The notes beneath the pieces are model-generated. The model saw nothing but the letters and a program-made list of their open reading frames with translations, ran no database searches and was not told the origin of the DNA. DNA of 64,000 nucleotides from Phytoseiulus persimilis (Eukaryota; Arthropoda; Arachnida; Mesostigmata; Phytoseiidae): contig CM075101.1 in the NCBI GenBank assembly GCA_037576195.1, positions 46,996,001 to 47,060,000 of the forward strand. The letters run 5' to 3'. The position numbers and the translations under genes are program-made. This document shows, in pieces, positions 1-12,628 of this stretch. Positions within the stretch are counted from its first letter, which is position 1, and every line of letters starts with the position of its first letter.

Positions 1-2908
1 ATTTCGTCGCAAGCGGGCTTGTCTGCGGCGTGCGTTTTGCGCGGGTCCTCGGGGACTGCACGCCGGGTGGAGGCGGATCTTTTGGGAACCAGGAAGTCGG
101 GACAAGCAACCTCGGGACGTTTTTCTCAACGAGCTTATCGCGAGTGGGGAGTTTGGTAAGTTGATCAACGCTGTTTTACGATCGTCGACAGAGTGCTGGA
201 TCGACGTCATGATTCGGACGCATCGCCCGAGCCTCGTTCGGTTCTCGACAGGAGTTTCCGCCCGAGTTTCCCCGAGACTGGAAAGCAGCCGTTTCGGAAG
301 CCGACTCTGTCGTCGGAGGAAAAGTTCCGACTTCCGTTGCTCACGACTCCGTGCGGCCGGGAACGATTTGGAATCCGAGGAGGCGAGCAGCGGTGGTTTG
401 CGCTGCTAGATTGCTCCTTCGAAAGCTTGAATCGATATCGCTCAGGAATGCAACGATGCCGATAAGCCGGCCACTTCTCATATGAGATTGAAGAAAAACA
501 TCAGCAGATTCTCGGGGAGGGACACAAACTTAACGTTTCGAAATTATTCTCTATTCGTCTATTTGCCCAGTTATCTCTCTCCGGCGGCGTGGTCGAGTTG
601 TTCCGTGAGTTACTCCGCGTGTGTGTCATAGGCTGGCCAGAGAACAATGTGCCAGTCGCTCGGTGAGCAACAAAGCCCCTTAGAAACGACGATGGGCAGC
701 GTTCGGAAAGGCTTCATGTTCCTATTGTGCGGATGAAGACCAGCAGCTGGAGGGAAGCGGCGCGGTTGCGAACTTGAAGCTCATCATCTCTCGGCCTGAC
801 GAATGAGCTGCGTTTTCGGAACTTTTTGACGTTGAGGCAGCGGCTCCCATTCAGCAAACTCTTTCTTTCTGTGGGCTTTTCTCTTAGCTTGCCGCCGCCG
901 CTGCCACCAGCGGAGAACGCCGCCACAGCATCGTTCGCCCTCGACCCGAAACACTCCGCTCAGCCGACAAGCCAGCAACAGGGTAAGCTGTCATTGCTGC
1001 CGCTGCAGCTGAATGATTCGAAGCATTGTTCCCTCAGAAGCAGGGCGGCCCGTGCATTTCCGAGGAAAAAAGCTCAAACTCTCCTAGGTTTCAGGCCCTG
1101 CGGCTTTTGCGGCGTTGCCGGAACTCGAGGTGATCCCGGGCTTCCCTACACGTTACGGATCCGTCGTGGTCGTCGTCTAGAAGGATTCCGGGTCGCTTCC
1201 GCGCGGTCACGGCCAACATACGAAGCTGTTTCGCAAAATCTCCAACTCTAAGGTTCGCAATAAATATTGCCCAATATTCTCCGTTTCCGACGAAGGGGAA
1301 TCTGTGAAGGAATCTGAGTCGTTTTCGTCGCACGAACACTGGATCACGCAACCTGCAGCGTCTAAGGAGGCGTTCTCCCCGGCAAAGGTATCGATGACAT
1401 CATTTTTATTGGTTCTACCTCTCGCGTGCGTCACGTGAGGCCTGTGATTAAGATAATTAATATCATTGGCTCCGATGACATTATCATCTATAGTGCCGTA
1501 TTCTTCCTGATCGTGGGCCGTGTCCGGGCTCCGATCGCTTCCTGCGCAGATCGGATGTCCATCACCTTCGTTGAAACTCTTCGTTCTTTCTGGCTTTGCC
1601 TTCCACGCCTTCGACGGGAATTAGCTTCGCCTCAGTCAGCGACGGCCCCTGAAGGGAACTCCGTGAACCCTCACTGAAAACATTCAGAGTTGCCAAACAG
1701 GATCCCCTTGAACGCGATTCTCCCGCTTCCAATGTGGCTCCGTATACCAACGACTCGATACGAGAGCATTCCCCGCACTTGCGCGCTCTTCGGATAAACC
1801 CTACCCAGGGTCACGTGCCGTCACTTAGGCTCTATATTCAGCTTCTTTCGAATGAGTGATGTCATTCTTGGTTTGAGGCTGAAAGGATTTGTGTGACGAC
1901 AAGTAGAGAAGAGACACAATGGTTTCATTGAAGCATCGAGAAATTTCCGCTATACACATTCATCCCACAGCTGCAACCCCACTTCATTTCATGGAGTTTC
2001 AAGTCGACTGGCGCGGCTGATTCTCGTCTCGTTAGCAGCTGCGAGGGCTGGACGTTGCTTTGAAGATTTTTATTCGAGTCGAGCCAGGATGACCCCGACG
2101 ACAACTCTGCGGAAACGTGAAATATTGGAGCGTCATCATGCGCAAATGCTCCGCCTCCTGTCATCGTAGCATATTTATTCCATCCGCTAGGTTTCCCCTT
2201 CCGTTGCATCGCGTAGCAGTTTCCTCGTTGTCGATAATAGCTCGTCGGATGTGCGAGTATCGCAGAATGAGTGAGGCTTTGAGTTTTCTGAAGGAGGTGC
2301 TTTTCATCCTTCCGCATCAAGGGGTTCACTTCTAATCGCCTCGTCTCTGAATTAGGCCTTACTTCACTCCACGCACGGAGCCAAATGTCTTCTTGAACAT
2401 CTTCATTGTTTAGGTCATTAACCACGTCGAAAGTTACGCAGAAGCGAAAATTTTCAAGTTCACAGTAAAAGACCGACCAGCTGCACTTCCTCGTTTGCCG
2501 TTGACCACGGAGGCTTCGTTGCTTGCTTGGACCTTCTCGATGGGGGCCCTCCTTGCAACGGGTCATCGTCCGGACAGGCGGCCAAATTCGAGCCGTCGAA
2601 GAATTTCAGGTTCATCCCAAACCCCGTCGATAGATGAATAAGAAATACCCCGCTGGTTCCACCTTGGCATGCACGTCCGAGTCGTTTCTGTCGGTGGGAA
2701 ACTCTTCCCCACGCTCCTGTCGCGAGAAATTTCCTGAGTGATTGTCGAGAATCTCGGTTGATGATCCTCGTTCAGCCAGACCGAGATCGCGGGACCTTCG
2801 AATCTTCAATATTCGCGATCTTTCGGTGGGTCCAGCCGTATGCGGAGGACCCATCGCGGAATCTCCCCAATTGATGGGTGCCCGGAGCTCCATTACGTCG
2901 CTGTTACA

Positions 2909-2929
2909 TCGTCGTCGTCGTCGTCGTCC
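2909..2929. repeat. (TCG)n triplet microsatellite
   Basis: About seven uninterrupted TCG units. The frames through it give short serine, arginine or valine runs, but none is embedded in a recognisable protein. Confidence 0.85.
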
Positions 2930-4580
2930 ACACTTCCAAGCCATTACCGTTCGTGGGCGGAGATCGGTTCGAGATCGGCGAAGCTTCCACTACGGCTGGC
3001 TGACTGGGCTACTTGGACGACGACGTCGTCGACAAAGCATTTAACGGAAGCCAAAAGTAGACTCCGAGAGAGAAAGGGTCACCTTGCTTCTGACACCCTC
3101 ACCCTCCCGCCCGAAAGTTTCGCGCCCCCTGCATCTATTACATCGGCCTCGACTCCAAACACTCTTCATACACTTCTTTCCCTTCCAAAAACGGACTCAG
3201 TTCGAACGCCCCCCGCCTTTTCCAAGGCTCGGCATCCGCATCGAACTCCTCTACCGCCTTTATTCGCCTCGGAAGATACTTATTCTCTTCACACATCGGG
3301 CAGTCACCTTAAACCTCTCAGATGACTCTCGGACCTCTCTCGAGCCTCTACGCCTTCCCCTACGCCCAGTCTTGGGCCCATACGCCCGCTCCACGACCGG
3401 CCGAGCGGTGTGAGAGGCGAGCAGGCATGTAGCAGCGAGTCATGAAGCCGTTTCATTAATTTCTTGCAGCTAATAGTCTTCTTAAGGCCCTGATTAACAT
3501 CACTGTTGTAGAGATTAGCAACCATTAGACGTCGACGTCCGTGACAGGCGAGGCAACGGCAGAAGAAAACGGACAGATGGCCGTTACTACGCCCGTCATA
3601 AGGCTCCTCCAGCTGGCATGGCACAACGGATATGTACGCGTTCGGCAGGCGGATTTTCTCCGTTATTTTCACGCATGGTTCATACCATGTGTTGTTTGGG
3701 CCGCCCTTCGTCTTGATGCGAGAATCATACAGAGATTCGGAACTTTTTCAGAATCATCACGCAGCTCACAATTCGCATCTATCGACCCCTCAACCATTTC
3801 GACAGCTCCTTCTGAACAACCTAAATTTCTTCACACACAGTCCATGATCCGCGGGCTCTTTCTCGACTGCGAAACCTCATTGCGTTCCCCATCCGCCTTG
3901 TAGGTGCCCTTCTCGCGAATTGCGGAACGCTAATCCGCTAATCTCATTAGATGATCTACATAAAAAAAGGCGGGAGAGAAGAAGAAAGCAGGGAATCATA
4001 TGCTGTAATTAGCAACACCAGAGCTGGCCAGGGGGTCCTCCCACAAATGGGTGCGGAACACTCCGATCATGAGTCCAATGCGGGCCTCATATGTAGAAAA
4101 ATCGGAATCGCGAACACACGCGGGATTCCAGGTCTGTTTCGGGATCTCCATCGTTCGCTGTGTACGCATACTTCCGTTCAGTCGACCCTCCCCGACCCAC
4201 TTGAATCGAACTAGAAAGTATCGCAAACCTAAATCGGGAGACAGTAGTAGCCCGGTCGATTGGCCCGGGAACCAGCGACAGTGTTTCGGAACAAACAAGC
4301 CCCGATTCGTACCGTCGGATTGTATTGTTGCCAGCTCCACCGGAATAATGGCTGTCGGACTCTGTGCAGTCGAACGACTCAAATCGAGCCGAGTCCAGTT
4401 GGCTGAGTCGGGTCGAGTGAAGCCAAGTCGAGCAGAGTGGCGCAGGCCGGCAGGAAAAGATTTGACGCAAGCAACGGAATGTAGACTTCCATTAGACAAG
4501 AAGGTACAATCACTTCCAGACACCAGCAGCAGCACCACGGCTGGCGTCATTCAACTCCTCCCGATTGGACCTCGCCGGCT

Positions 4581-4750
4581 TGCCTGCCTGCCTGCCTCAA
4601 CTGCGGGTCCGCTTTTCGCGGTACACGCTCGCCTTTTGTGTTCGGCAAGGCGTAGACGCTACCCGGTCGATCTGTTGGTCGGTCGGGCTGGCGGACGGAC
4701 GGACGGACGGACGGACGGACGGTCGGGCGGGCGGGCGGGCGGGCGGGCGG
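4581..4750. repeat. Compound tetranucleotide repeats: (TGCC)4, (CGGA)n, (CGGG)n
   Basis: TGCC is repeated about four times at 4581-4597. After 95 bases of non-repeat sequence, about seven CGGA units (4692-4722) run almost directly into about six CGGG units (4724-4750). The one-base change of unit (A to G) suggests that a point mutation was spread by slippage. Both strands give long open frames here simply because the repeat contains no stops. Confidence 0.9.
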
Positions 4751-4950
4751 TTGCTGTTCCAAAGTGGCTCCGTCTTTGCTCGGTGGCGGTCTCTGTCGTT
4801 TCAGGCGCAGATCCATCACAAGCCTATTTCAGCCTTCTTGGTGCCGTTCCCACTTGATGTCGGTCGACCGCAAAACAACAACGACGACAACATCTAAATA
4901 GCGGAGCCAGAAAAGTCACGAACGACCGCAACATTTAGACAACGATCAAG

Positions 4951-4980
4951 ATGGGACATCGAGGAGAGAGGATGTCCCAT
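4951..4980. repeat. Perfect 10-bp inverted repeat (hairpin)
   Basis: ATGGGACATC (4951-4960) and its exact reverse complement GATGTCCCAT (4971-4980) flank a purine loop GAGGAGAGAG. Pairing stops sharply at both ends. There is no poly-T tract or adjacent gene, so a transcription terminator role is not supported. Confidence 0.85.
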
Positions 4981-7220
4981 GATTCAAAGACAACCGCATC
5001 GTCCTTCCAGATCGATGGAGAAGTCCGGCTCGTCACTGATGTTGGTGAGAGTGGCTCCGGCTATGAGGAGCGGAGAAGATGCGCCGTGTGCCGATGAACG
5101 CACGTGAGCTACCGAAACGGTCTCGTGATCGCGGCGTTGTTTTTCTTTGCGAGGGAGCTGGACGGGAGCGAAAGCCAAGGCAGAATGGAAGACAAATGCT
5201 TCCAAGCGTCAGGTGTATCTGACATCCCGGGAAACGTTGGAGCCAAGAGATCCTTTCAGCGAGCGCGGCAGAGCAGACTAAAGCCGAGCAACGACCTCCA
5301 GGACGATGTCGATTCTTTCAACATCTTCATCGAATTAAACACACTCGGAACGAACAGCTTGACCGACTGCGAAGCGGTCCGGCGGGCGAGGTCGGGATTT
5401 ACAAAGGGAAATTTTAGTATTCACAGTCACACGTGCGGCTGCTACTGCTGCACGCGATTTACTCGCCTCTCGCTCATCGCTTCATCGGAACAGGAGGACG
5501 AGCATTTAAATGAGCAGGAGCACGGTCACGATCTCGATCGGCCACGGATGTAAAAATGGTTCGCACCATTTGAGGCAATGCCAGATTAGCGAGGACTCTG
5601 CTCCCTCCGATCCGCTGAGTGTGATGATCATGAAGTCTGAGCTTACAACTCAGTAGGCTCGCGGTGAGCTCATGCGTCGTTACCGTTGCTGTGGAAGAAC
5701 TTCTTCAGAAGCCCTATCCCAGAACTAGAGATGACGGCAACGACGAAGGCGGCAACGGCTGAAGCAGGCGGCCAATGTGAGCGTTGCGGGCGAGTTATCG
5801 TCCGGGGTACTCGACCAGCGAGAGATTATGGGATTAGGGGCCAACAAAAAGTCCGCGCTGCTCAGTACGCTGCAACGATCACACAACGAGTCACCGCCAT
5901 GTTTGAAGGATGGCTCACGGACAAATGGACGACGGACAAACAGGAGCGGTGCCACCCGGGATCGAGACGTTGTTTGAGGCAAAAACTCCATATGCATGTG
6001 TAATGATGAGCAATGTTCCACCCCAGTAGGATTGGTGTGGGGCTACGAGCGACGCGGCTCGTTCGTCTAGGGAGAAGCAACCCACCAGTTCGCACCGACA
6101 CGAATTGGCCGCCGACTCGTGGAGAGGGTGCTTCCGAATGCTGAGGGGAGATAGAGCGCAGGGAGGGAGCGGCCATGGAGCAGAGCATTGATAATGGCTA
6201 AGTGTGCTGTTTCAGACGCGAGAAAAAAGAGGGAAAATCGAGAGCTGCTCAGAGTGCCAGATGTTTGCGGGTGTTGGATAAACACCAATTAGACATTAGG
6301 CCTCTTCCTTTCTTGATACCAACTGTGACTGAGCATTGCCCCTTGTAAAACTCCATAATCGCTCCCGAGCGAAACAGCTCTCATCTGAGTCTCATCTGGA
6401 TTCGATATGAAACGATTCACCCGATCGAAGAAGCAACGGAATGTTCGTGACATGACCTTCCCTATGACCTGACTCCTCGAACTCGATGAGGGGCTGCAGC
6501 GCTGAGAGGATTCCATGGAAAGGCTGCTGTTCTCCGTATCACGTTCGCTGACGGCGGTAATCTGGCCTCAGCCAAACTCCAGGATGAATATCTGTAATCC
6601 TTCGCCTCGCAAGTCGGGAGCCTCGGGGCAGGCCCCTAACTTCCGAGTATTGTTCATCCATTAATCCTGTGGGAGTCGACGAAGAAATCGATGTGAAAGG
6701 CTTGGGAGAGCGGGTTCCACTCGTTGGAGACAAAACTTCAAACCTCATGTCGAGAATAACAGTGGAGCATGTCGTCGGCCCCTTCGTGAGGCATCGAGAT
6801 GTCATGAAGCTGTGGGATAATTCTAATTGAATTTAACGCTGGATCGCAGAGGCTCGAGCTTCTATCGATGTTCTCTCCTGCGCTCCATTGCCGTTCTCGT
6901 CGCCGCCGCCGTCGTCGAATGAGCTCCTTTCTGTCAAACAAGGCTGGCTCGTGACTCTCGTAAATCTCAATGGATGAATGTGTGTTCTGATACCAGGAGA
7001 GCGGAGATAAATCCAAATGCTCCTCCGAACGCCTCTACTGCAGGCTGCCAACGAGCGAAGAGCAAGAGTGGAAGCCGTCCGCCCGCCCGCCTGACTGCCA
7101 GACTGCTCGTCAGCCAGCCACCCATCCCCATACTTGCAAGTCTTCGCACGTGATACGAACTTCTGTTGCTCACGAGTCGATAAGCTTCATTTAAGCCTTT
7201 GACTTTGGCGGGCTGCTTCA

Positions 7221-7253
7221 TTGGCTGACTGACTGGCTGGCTGGTTGGTTGGA
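7221..7253. repeat. Imperfect TGGC/TGAC/TGGT tetranucleotide repeat
   Basis: A run of four-base units drifts from TGGC and TGAC to CTGG and TTGG. A complementary-type CCCG/CCAG run lies about 150 bases earlier (about 7078-7120). Confidence 0.7.
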
Positions 7254-8212
7254 TCGAGGTTCCCAAATACAAAAAGCCGCTCACTCGAACTATCTCGAAT
7301 ATCACGCGTCAGAGAACTTCTAAAATTGTATCAACATCGGAACCCATTACAGTCGATGAGTCGGCGCCCTGCAGAGCCGAGGAGGAAGGATCTCAGGAGC
7401 TCTTCCGATTTCCTTCGGTGGCTACCTCTCCGCACTTGCTCCTATTGTTCGGGATTAACTCTTCAGATTCGTTGTCGAGGAGATTCTCAGGGTTCGTTTC
7501 CCAGTTCTGGCATAGGATTGCGGTGTTTCTTTGTTCACTTCGCCGCTCCTGCAGAACTCCCCGAGTTTCCTTCTGCTTGGGAGGAGGGCTTCCTATCGGG
7601 AGACATTTCGAACAAAAGAGGACCTCATCGGAGTCGAGCCGACTCACTCTTCGAAATGGAGGTTCCAGTGGGCGGATCCGGTTTTCAGACATTTTCTCCC
7701 GATTGTTGCGAACAGCAGAGCGAGATAAACCGGGAAACGTGCGGACAACGATCAGACAAACATCCGCAATGATCCTTGGAGTCGGCTTCCCCCCGGTCCG
7801 GACCGCTCTTCCGGCTGAGTTCATGCGATGCGGCCGAGAATTTCACTCGAAACTCCGCAGCCGTTTGCGCTCGGACACTATCGCAGAGAAGTTCCTCGGA
7901 AACCAACTAGGAGAGGAGGAGATCAGAAGCAAAACAAGCTCGGGGTTATTATTTTTTCGTCCACCCCGTCGGAAGCGATGACGTATCATCGCTCGAAATA
8001 ATTAAAGTGATCCGCTCGGCGGCAGCGGGAGTGCCCGCTAGATTGAGCCATTTTGATAATTGCCTCTTGATGGACGGCGCGCCGGACCGCCTCGGAGCCG
8101 CCGGGCGGCGGACTCTCTGTAGGGGCATGTAAATACTCCGCTGCTCGGTCCATGAATACGTAGCTGCCAACGGCTTCAAAAAAACATATTTCATACGACG
8201 GAAAAAATATGT

Positions 8213-8290
8213 GGGCCGCGATGGCTCAGCAACGGAGAAAATGGGGACTCCATCCACGCTGCCGGACCGGGGGTTCGAGCAGGTTGACCC
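8213..8290 (+). repeat. tRNA-derived sequence, possibly a SINE head or tRNA pseudogene
   Basis: The sequence starts GGGCCGCGATGGCTCAGC, where TGGCTCAGC (8222-8230) matches the RNA polymerase III A box. GGTTCGAGC (8272-8280) matches the B box about 50 bases downstream, as in a tRNA. A short stem ATGG/CCAT sits where an anticodon arm would be. The T stem does not pair properly, and the 3' acceptor (ending GACCC) pairs only partly with the 5' GGGCC, so it is not a functional tRNA. A tRNA-derived SINE or decayed tRNA copy fits best. AT-rich sequence (TATTTAAAATAG) follows, which could be the start of a SINE body. Confidence 0.4.
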
Positions 8291-9232
8291 TATTTAAAAT
8301 AGATTTATGTTTGGCGACGGCAGCACAAGTCTCTTGAATCCTAAAACACCTGTGCTCCTTCTGCCGTCATGTCCTAAAATGCTAATGCGGACAGGATCTT
8401 CGTCGTAATCTTGTTGCTGCGATTACCATAAGCTTACGACATGGGTTCGCCGACGCTGCTGTGGCAGCCGCCGATGCCGAGAAGGACGGGGACGATGAAG
8501 AAGACGACTCGTATGTTTCCGTATGAGCCTGCTCATCTTGCCCTGTGGGGACAATGTGTCAGCGCGCTCGTCGGTGCCGTCCGACAGAGCATCCCCTGAA
8601 TTCGGAACGATACATTTTTGCACCGAACACAGTCGAGCAACCTGTTCCGAACCGACGTCGCACAAATCAAGGCTCGCGTCCGCAGAGCGAGAGAACGTGC
8701 CCGGGCCTCTAGGTTCGGGCTTCGGCTTCGTGAGCGTAGCTGGGGCCCGCTTGCTAAAACCGAGAGTTTTGCTCTTCGTTCGTACTGCGTGGTTCGCTCA
8801 CTTTCCACCGATTGTTTCCAGTGGGCACCAGCGCTGTTCCATGGATAAGGGTTGGTTCAAATGCCGGGGAAGCTCATTGCAACCTGAACCCCAAAAGGAA
8901 CGAATAGGCTTCGGGAACATCGGGAGGGGTGGATCGCGCATGCTCGATCAATAACAGCAGCGTCGCCATGATATTTCAACGTACCGTGCTACCTTCTCGA
9001 AAATCTCCATGCAATCCTGACACCAAACTTTGAGATGAGACCTCGTCACCTGGACAGAACTGATTTGCTGATCGATTCCCATCCGAACTTCCACGACGCG
9101 CCTCTTCCTTGATCGCAATCGATCGAATCGGACGAGCTGTCGCAGTCGAAGCGTTCCGTGCCCTCCGGTTGGGAGACAACAGCGTCGGCGACAGAGATGC
9201 AGAATGATTGGGATGAACTGATACTTTGGGGA

Positions 9233-9256
9233 CCGTTCACGATCGGTCGTGAACGG
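9233..9256. repeat. Perfect 10-bp inverted repeat with TCGG loop
   Basis: CCGTTCACGA (9233-9242) and TCGTGAACGG (9247-9256) are exact reverse complements separated by the tetraloop TCGG. The arms end abruptly. No gene or terminal repeat is recognisable next to it. Confidence 0.85.
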
Positions 9257-11443
9257 AGTCAAATGGAGTAAGAATCCAGGAGGGTTCATGGGATGGGCTA
9301 ACTGGACTGAAGACGGAGAAGAGCACAAAGAGGAGGGGTCGTTAGGGAAAGGATCCTGAATGTGGAAGCACGCTCGCACTTGAAGCATTCAACCATCCAA
9401 CAGCCCACCCGGCCAGCAAGCGCGAGACGTGCATTGCTTCCTCCAAGGTCGTTCAGGAAAAGCCACGCATCCATTGCCGCATTGTTTATTCTGTTCATTT
9501 GTTCTGTTCTTGCCCGCTAAAGGCCGCCGCTGCAGCGCTACCGGCGGAAGACCGAACAAATTCTTTGGGGAAGAATTTTTCTTCGTACGCGATGCAGTCT
9601 AGCTCTCCCCGCTGATGCTCCCTCCACGATAGGAAAAATAAGCGCGCTTATACGCTACTGACTGAGTAACTCGTTTGTTCACAAAAGCAAACATATGAAC
9701 GTACTCTGTACACCCGGCCGAAACTCGCGAATATGGTGGCGCGGTAGTTCCGCGTGCATGTCGACCTCCGACGAGGTCAAAGGGCTTTTGTTGCTTCTCT
9801 CACACGCACTTGTCAACAAATCAACGACGGCAGCGAGGCTCTAGCGATGATTGCTCACTTCCGCTCAGCACACGCGAGCTCTGATTCGGGAGCCAATATT
9901 CAGAACTTGGCTTGAAGTGTTGGTACTCGCCCTCCCAAGGTTCCAATCAGACGTCGTGTATTTCCCAAACTGGTCTGAGCCTCCTCTTCCCGCCTCGCAC
10001 TCCTCCCAGCGAGACAGATCACCGTTCACGGGGGCGTAGAAGATAACAAACAACTGTTGGTCATTTTCCCCCCGAGTTATCCACTTGTTCTCTGTAGGTA
10101 TGGAATAACGTCAAGCTGACTGAAGCGAACTCGGTAACGAGAGCGGAGCGGGAACGCGAGAGAAACGTTCATAGGATATATATTCTGGTCCCTCCGGACT
10201 AGACGCGACCCGGCGGACGGCCTGACTGGGCATCGGATAGGAACATCTCTCCCGCGTTCAATCCCTCTCTCTCTCCCCTTTGCCCTCTCTCGGTCCGTCT
10301 CTCTTTCTCTCTCTCACTCCTGTGCGTCCATTGTCGTTCGTCAAGTCCTGTCTGTGCGGCGAAAAAAACGCTAGCGTTGTTCTCTCCTCTCGGGTGGTAC
10401 AAAGCAACGCTTTGTCGCCTTATGGGAATATCGTGTAGTCCATCATCAGGAGTCCGGAGGCCGTGCAATGCTACAAACGAAAGTTGAGCCGCCCGCGCGG
10501 GGACTGAAGTGGCTTTGGACAAAGTTGTTCCGCTATTCTGCAAAGGATAGGTACGAGCGCTCCAGAATTCCGGATCGCGGGCGGTTCCGGAGCTAACTCG
10601 TTCCGGAAACGCTCAGGGGGTCTTCGAGACCTGCTGCCCCGTGGTCCGAACCCTCCCGGAGGAGGTCAGAACCCTGACTGATGATTCAATCGAGGGTACG
10701 AAGTGAACATGCCCATCCGGAACTGCAGTGTCGTCCGACAGAAGCCTTCACTTGGGCGATCTGCATCGCTGGGATCCGTTGCTCAATCGAACAGACATCA
10801 AAACCTCATTCCAAAACCGAGAACGATATTCTATTTAGGTTTCATTGTGCAACGATTCCCCAGCGAACTAGAGAGGATGGGAACCCACCAGCGAGGGGTT
10901 GTCGAAATCGTAGAACCGCTTCTGCACGCACGGACAGCCTGATTCGATCTGACAGATTTCAAGGTTTCACAAGAGTATCCTTCTCTCGACTTTCTGGTTT
11001 CGAGGGTCCCAGGGTTTCGTTTGCGCGAGTCGACGTGAACCCCGTGTCAACTCCCATAGAGAGATTTTCCGCGGAACCACGGTGTCTGCTGGTCGTCCGA
11101 CTCTTGCAACTTTAGTCTCCGGCCTACAAGCATGTAAGTTAGCGTGGGCGTTTTTTTAGCGGCCAACACGTCACTCCGGGCCGCTCGTCTAAAACACTGG
11201 AACAATATGAGCGTAGCGTAACATCGTCGTCGCGGCCGTTGTTCCGAAGAGCTGCAGCCGCTGCTCGTCCGAGCGGCTAAATAGCAGAGTGGGGTTGAAT
11301 AGAATGGAATTCACTCCTCCTGTTCCAGCGATACAAAAATCCGTCCCGCCGCCTCGCCCAGTCGCGCTCATCCGCTATTCATGGAGTGTAGGCCGCATGA
11401 CATCAAACTTGTTCAGAATGGGCTGCGCTAACTCTGATATGCA

Positions 11444-11466
11444 GGGGGAGGGGGGGGGGGGAGGGG
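11444..11466 (+). repeat. Poly-G tract
   Basis: Nearly pure G run of 23 bases broken by two A residues. It can form a G-quadruplex on this strand. Confidence 0.85.
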
Positions 11467-12616
11467 ATTGCTTGCAACGGACCCGAGACACTGAAACATG
11501 CTCGACCACATGGGGTATCGCAAACTGGATCGGACAAGCCGCTGCCAGCGCGGTTCGGGGGGTGATTACCACAGTCAAGAGCAGGGATTAGCCCACGCAT
11601 TGTTTATTGACCTGTTACCAACAACTTACAGGGAACAGCTCCTCCACCAAGCTCAGGAATGCGGGGAGAGGCAGCCGGGGCAGCTGAACAGTTGCAATTC
11701 CCAAACATTCGCTCATTCCGAGAACTCGACCAGACGTAGAATCCAACGGTCGTGTCGTGCCCACCGCGAACAAAAAGTGCCGAAACATCCCCGTTCGCGT
11801 CTGAATCCGACGCGTTCCCGTGCTCGGCGAATGTCACGACTCAAAGCTCAAACTGTTCGCTTCGTCCATGGGAAGAGTCTTCCCAGTCTCCCCTCTCCTC
11901 CACATTTCCTGCCATGGTATCGTTTCCTGTTCTCTGGTTCGAACTCCTGAAAAAGAGGAATCCTGGCCGAAATAGAGGAGCGGCACGGAACCGTTCGACA
12001 TGACTCCCTCGCTCCTGGCCGGCGACAACTGCTCCAGGATCCAGAGATCCGGACCCACATGTGCATAGCGAGCAGGGCTTTTCGACATGTGGGCAAGAGG
12101 AGCCATGCAGTTCGACGAGTGGGTTCCAGTTGGGGTAGTACCGCACTTTATAATGGGACAAACCAGGGATGAGTCGCCGCATCAGGTGATGAATAGTCAC
12201 TCGATGAGCAGCGAATAATGAATGAGATCGATGGAAATGGTGGACACCGAGAAGTTGGAGATTCCGCTCATTTTCAATCTCGGGAAAAATTGTCGAGAAC
12301 CATCGTAGGGCTGGGTCGGCTCAACCGGGAAATCCGTGAGTTCCGCAGAGGGACCGAATGACTTCACAACGGGGGTCTCTATCCAGGGGCGGGTGGCGAA
12401 CGACGGTCCTGGCGAGAGAAGGTTCCAGTGGCTGGGAGACTTCCCGAAATCTCCCTCGCTAGGATTCACGTGTGGTCCGAACACTACGTTGATCAGAGAG
12501 ATCCGGCTCGATGGGAATCACGGAGTTTCGTTGTCGGAGCTGTGGCCGATAGCCTCGGCGGTTTCCGCGGTGAGAGAACGAGCGGAGGCGAACGCGGGCC
12601 CTCAGGGTCCAATCGA

Positions 12617-12628
12617 GGGGGGGGGGGG
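12617..12628 (+). repeat. G12 homopolymer
   Basis: Twelve consecutive G residues. They run through all overlapping open frames, which argues that those frames are not coding. Confidence 0.85.

Larger units (their letters stand above)
1..8200. other. Gene-free stretch with low-complexity patches
   Basis: I find no protein family, RNA gene or convincing exon here. The longest open frame (minus, 1925-2566, 213 codons) has no recognisable domain, no signal peptide and no flanking splice signals, and its length is within chance for this window. C/T-rich plus-strand sequence occupies about 3085-3300, and short triplet and tetranucleotide runs are scattered. It is probably intergenic or intronic sequence; short conserved exons could still be hidden in it. 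Confidence 0.4.

Noticed and set aside
1925-2566. 213-codon minus-strand frame
   Set aside because: No recognisable domain, signal peptide, splice boundary or neighbour; within chance length.
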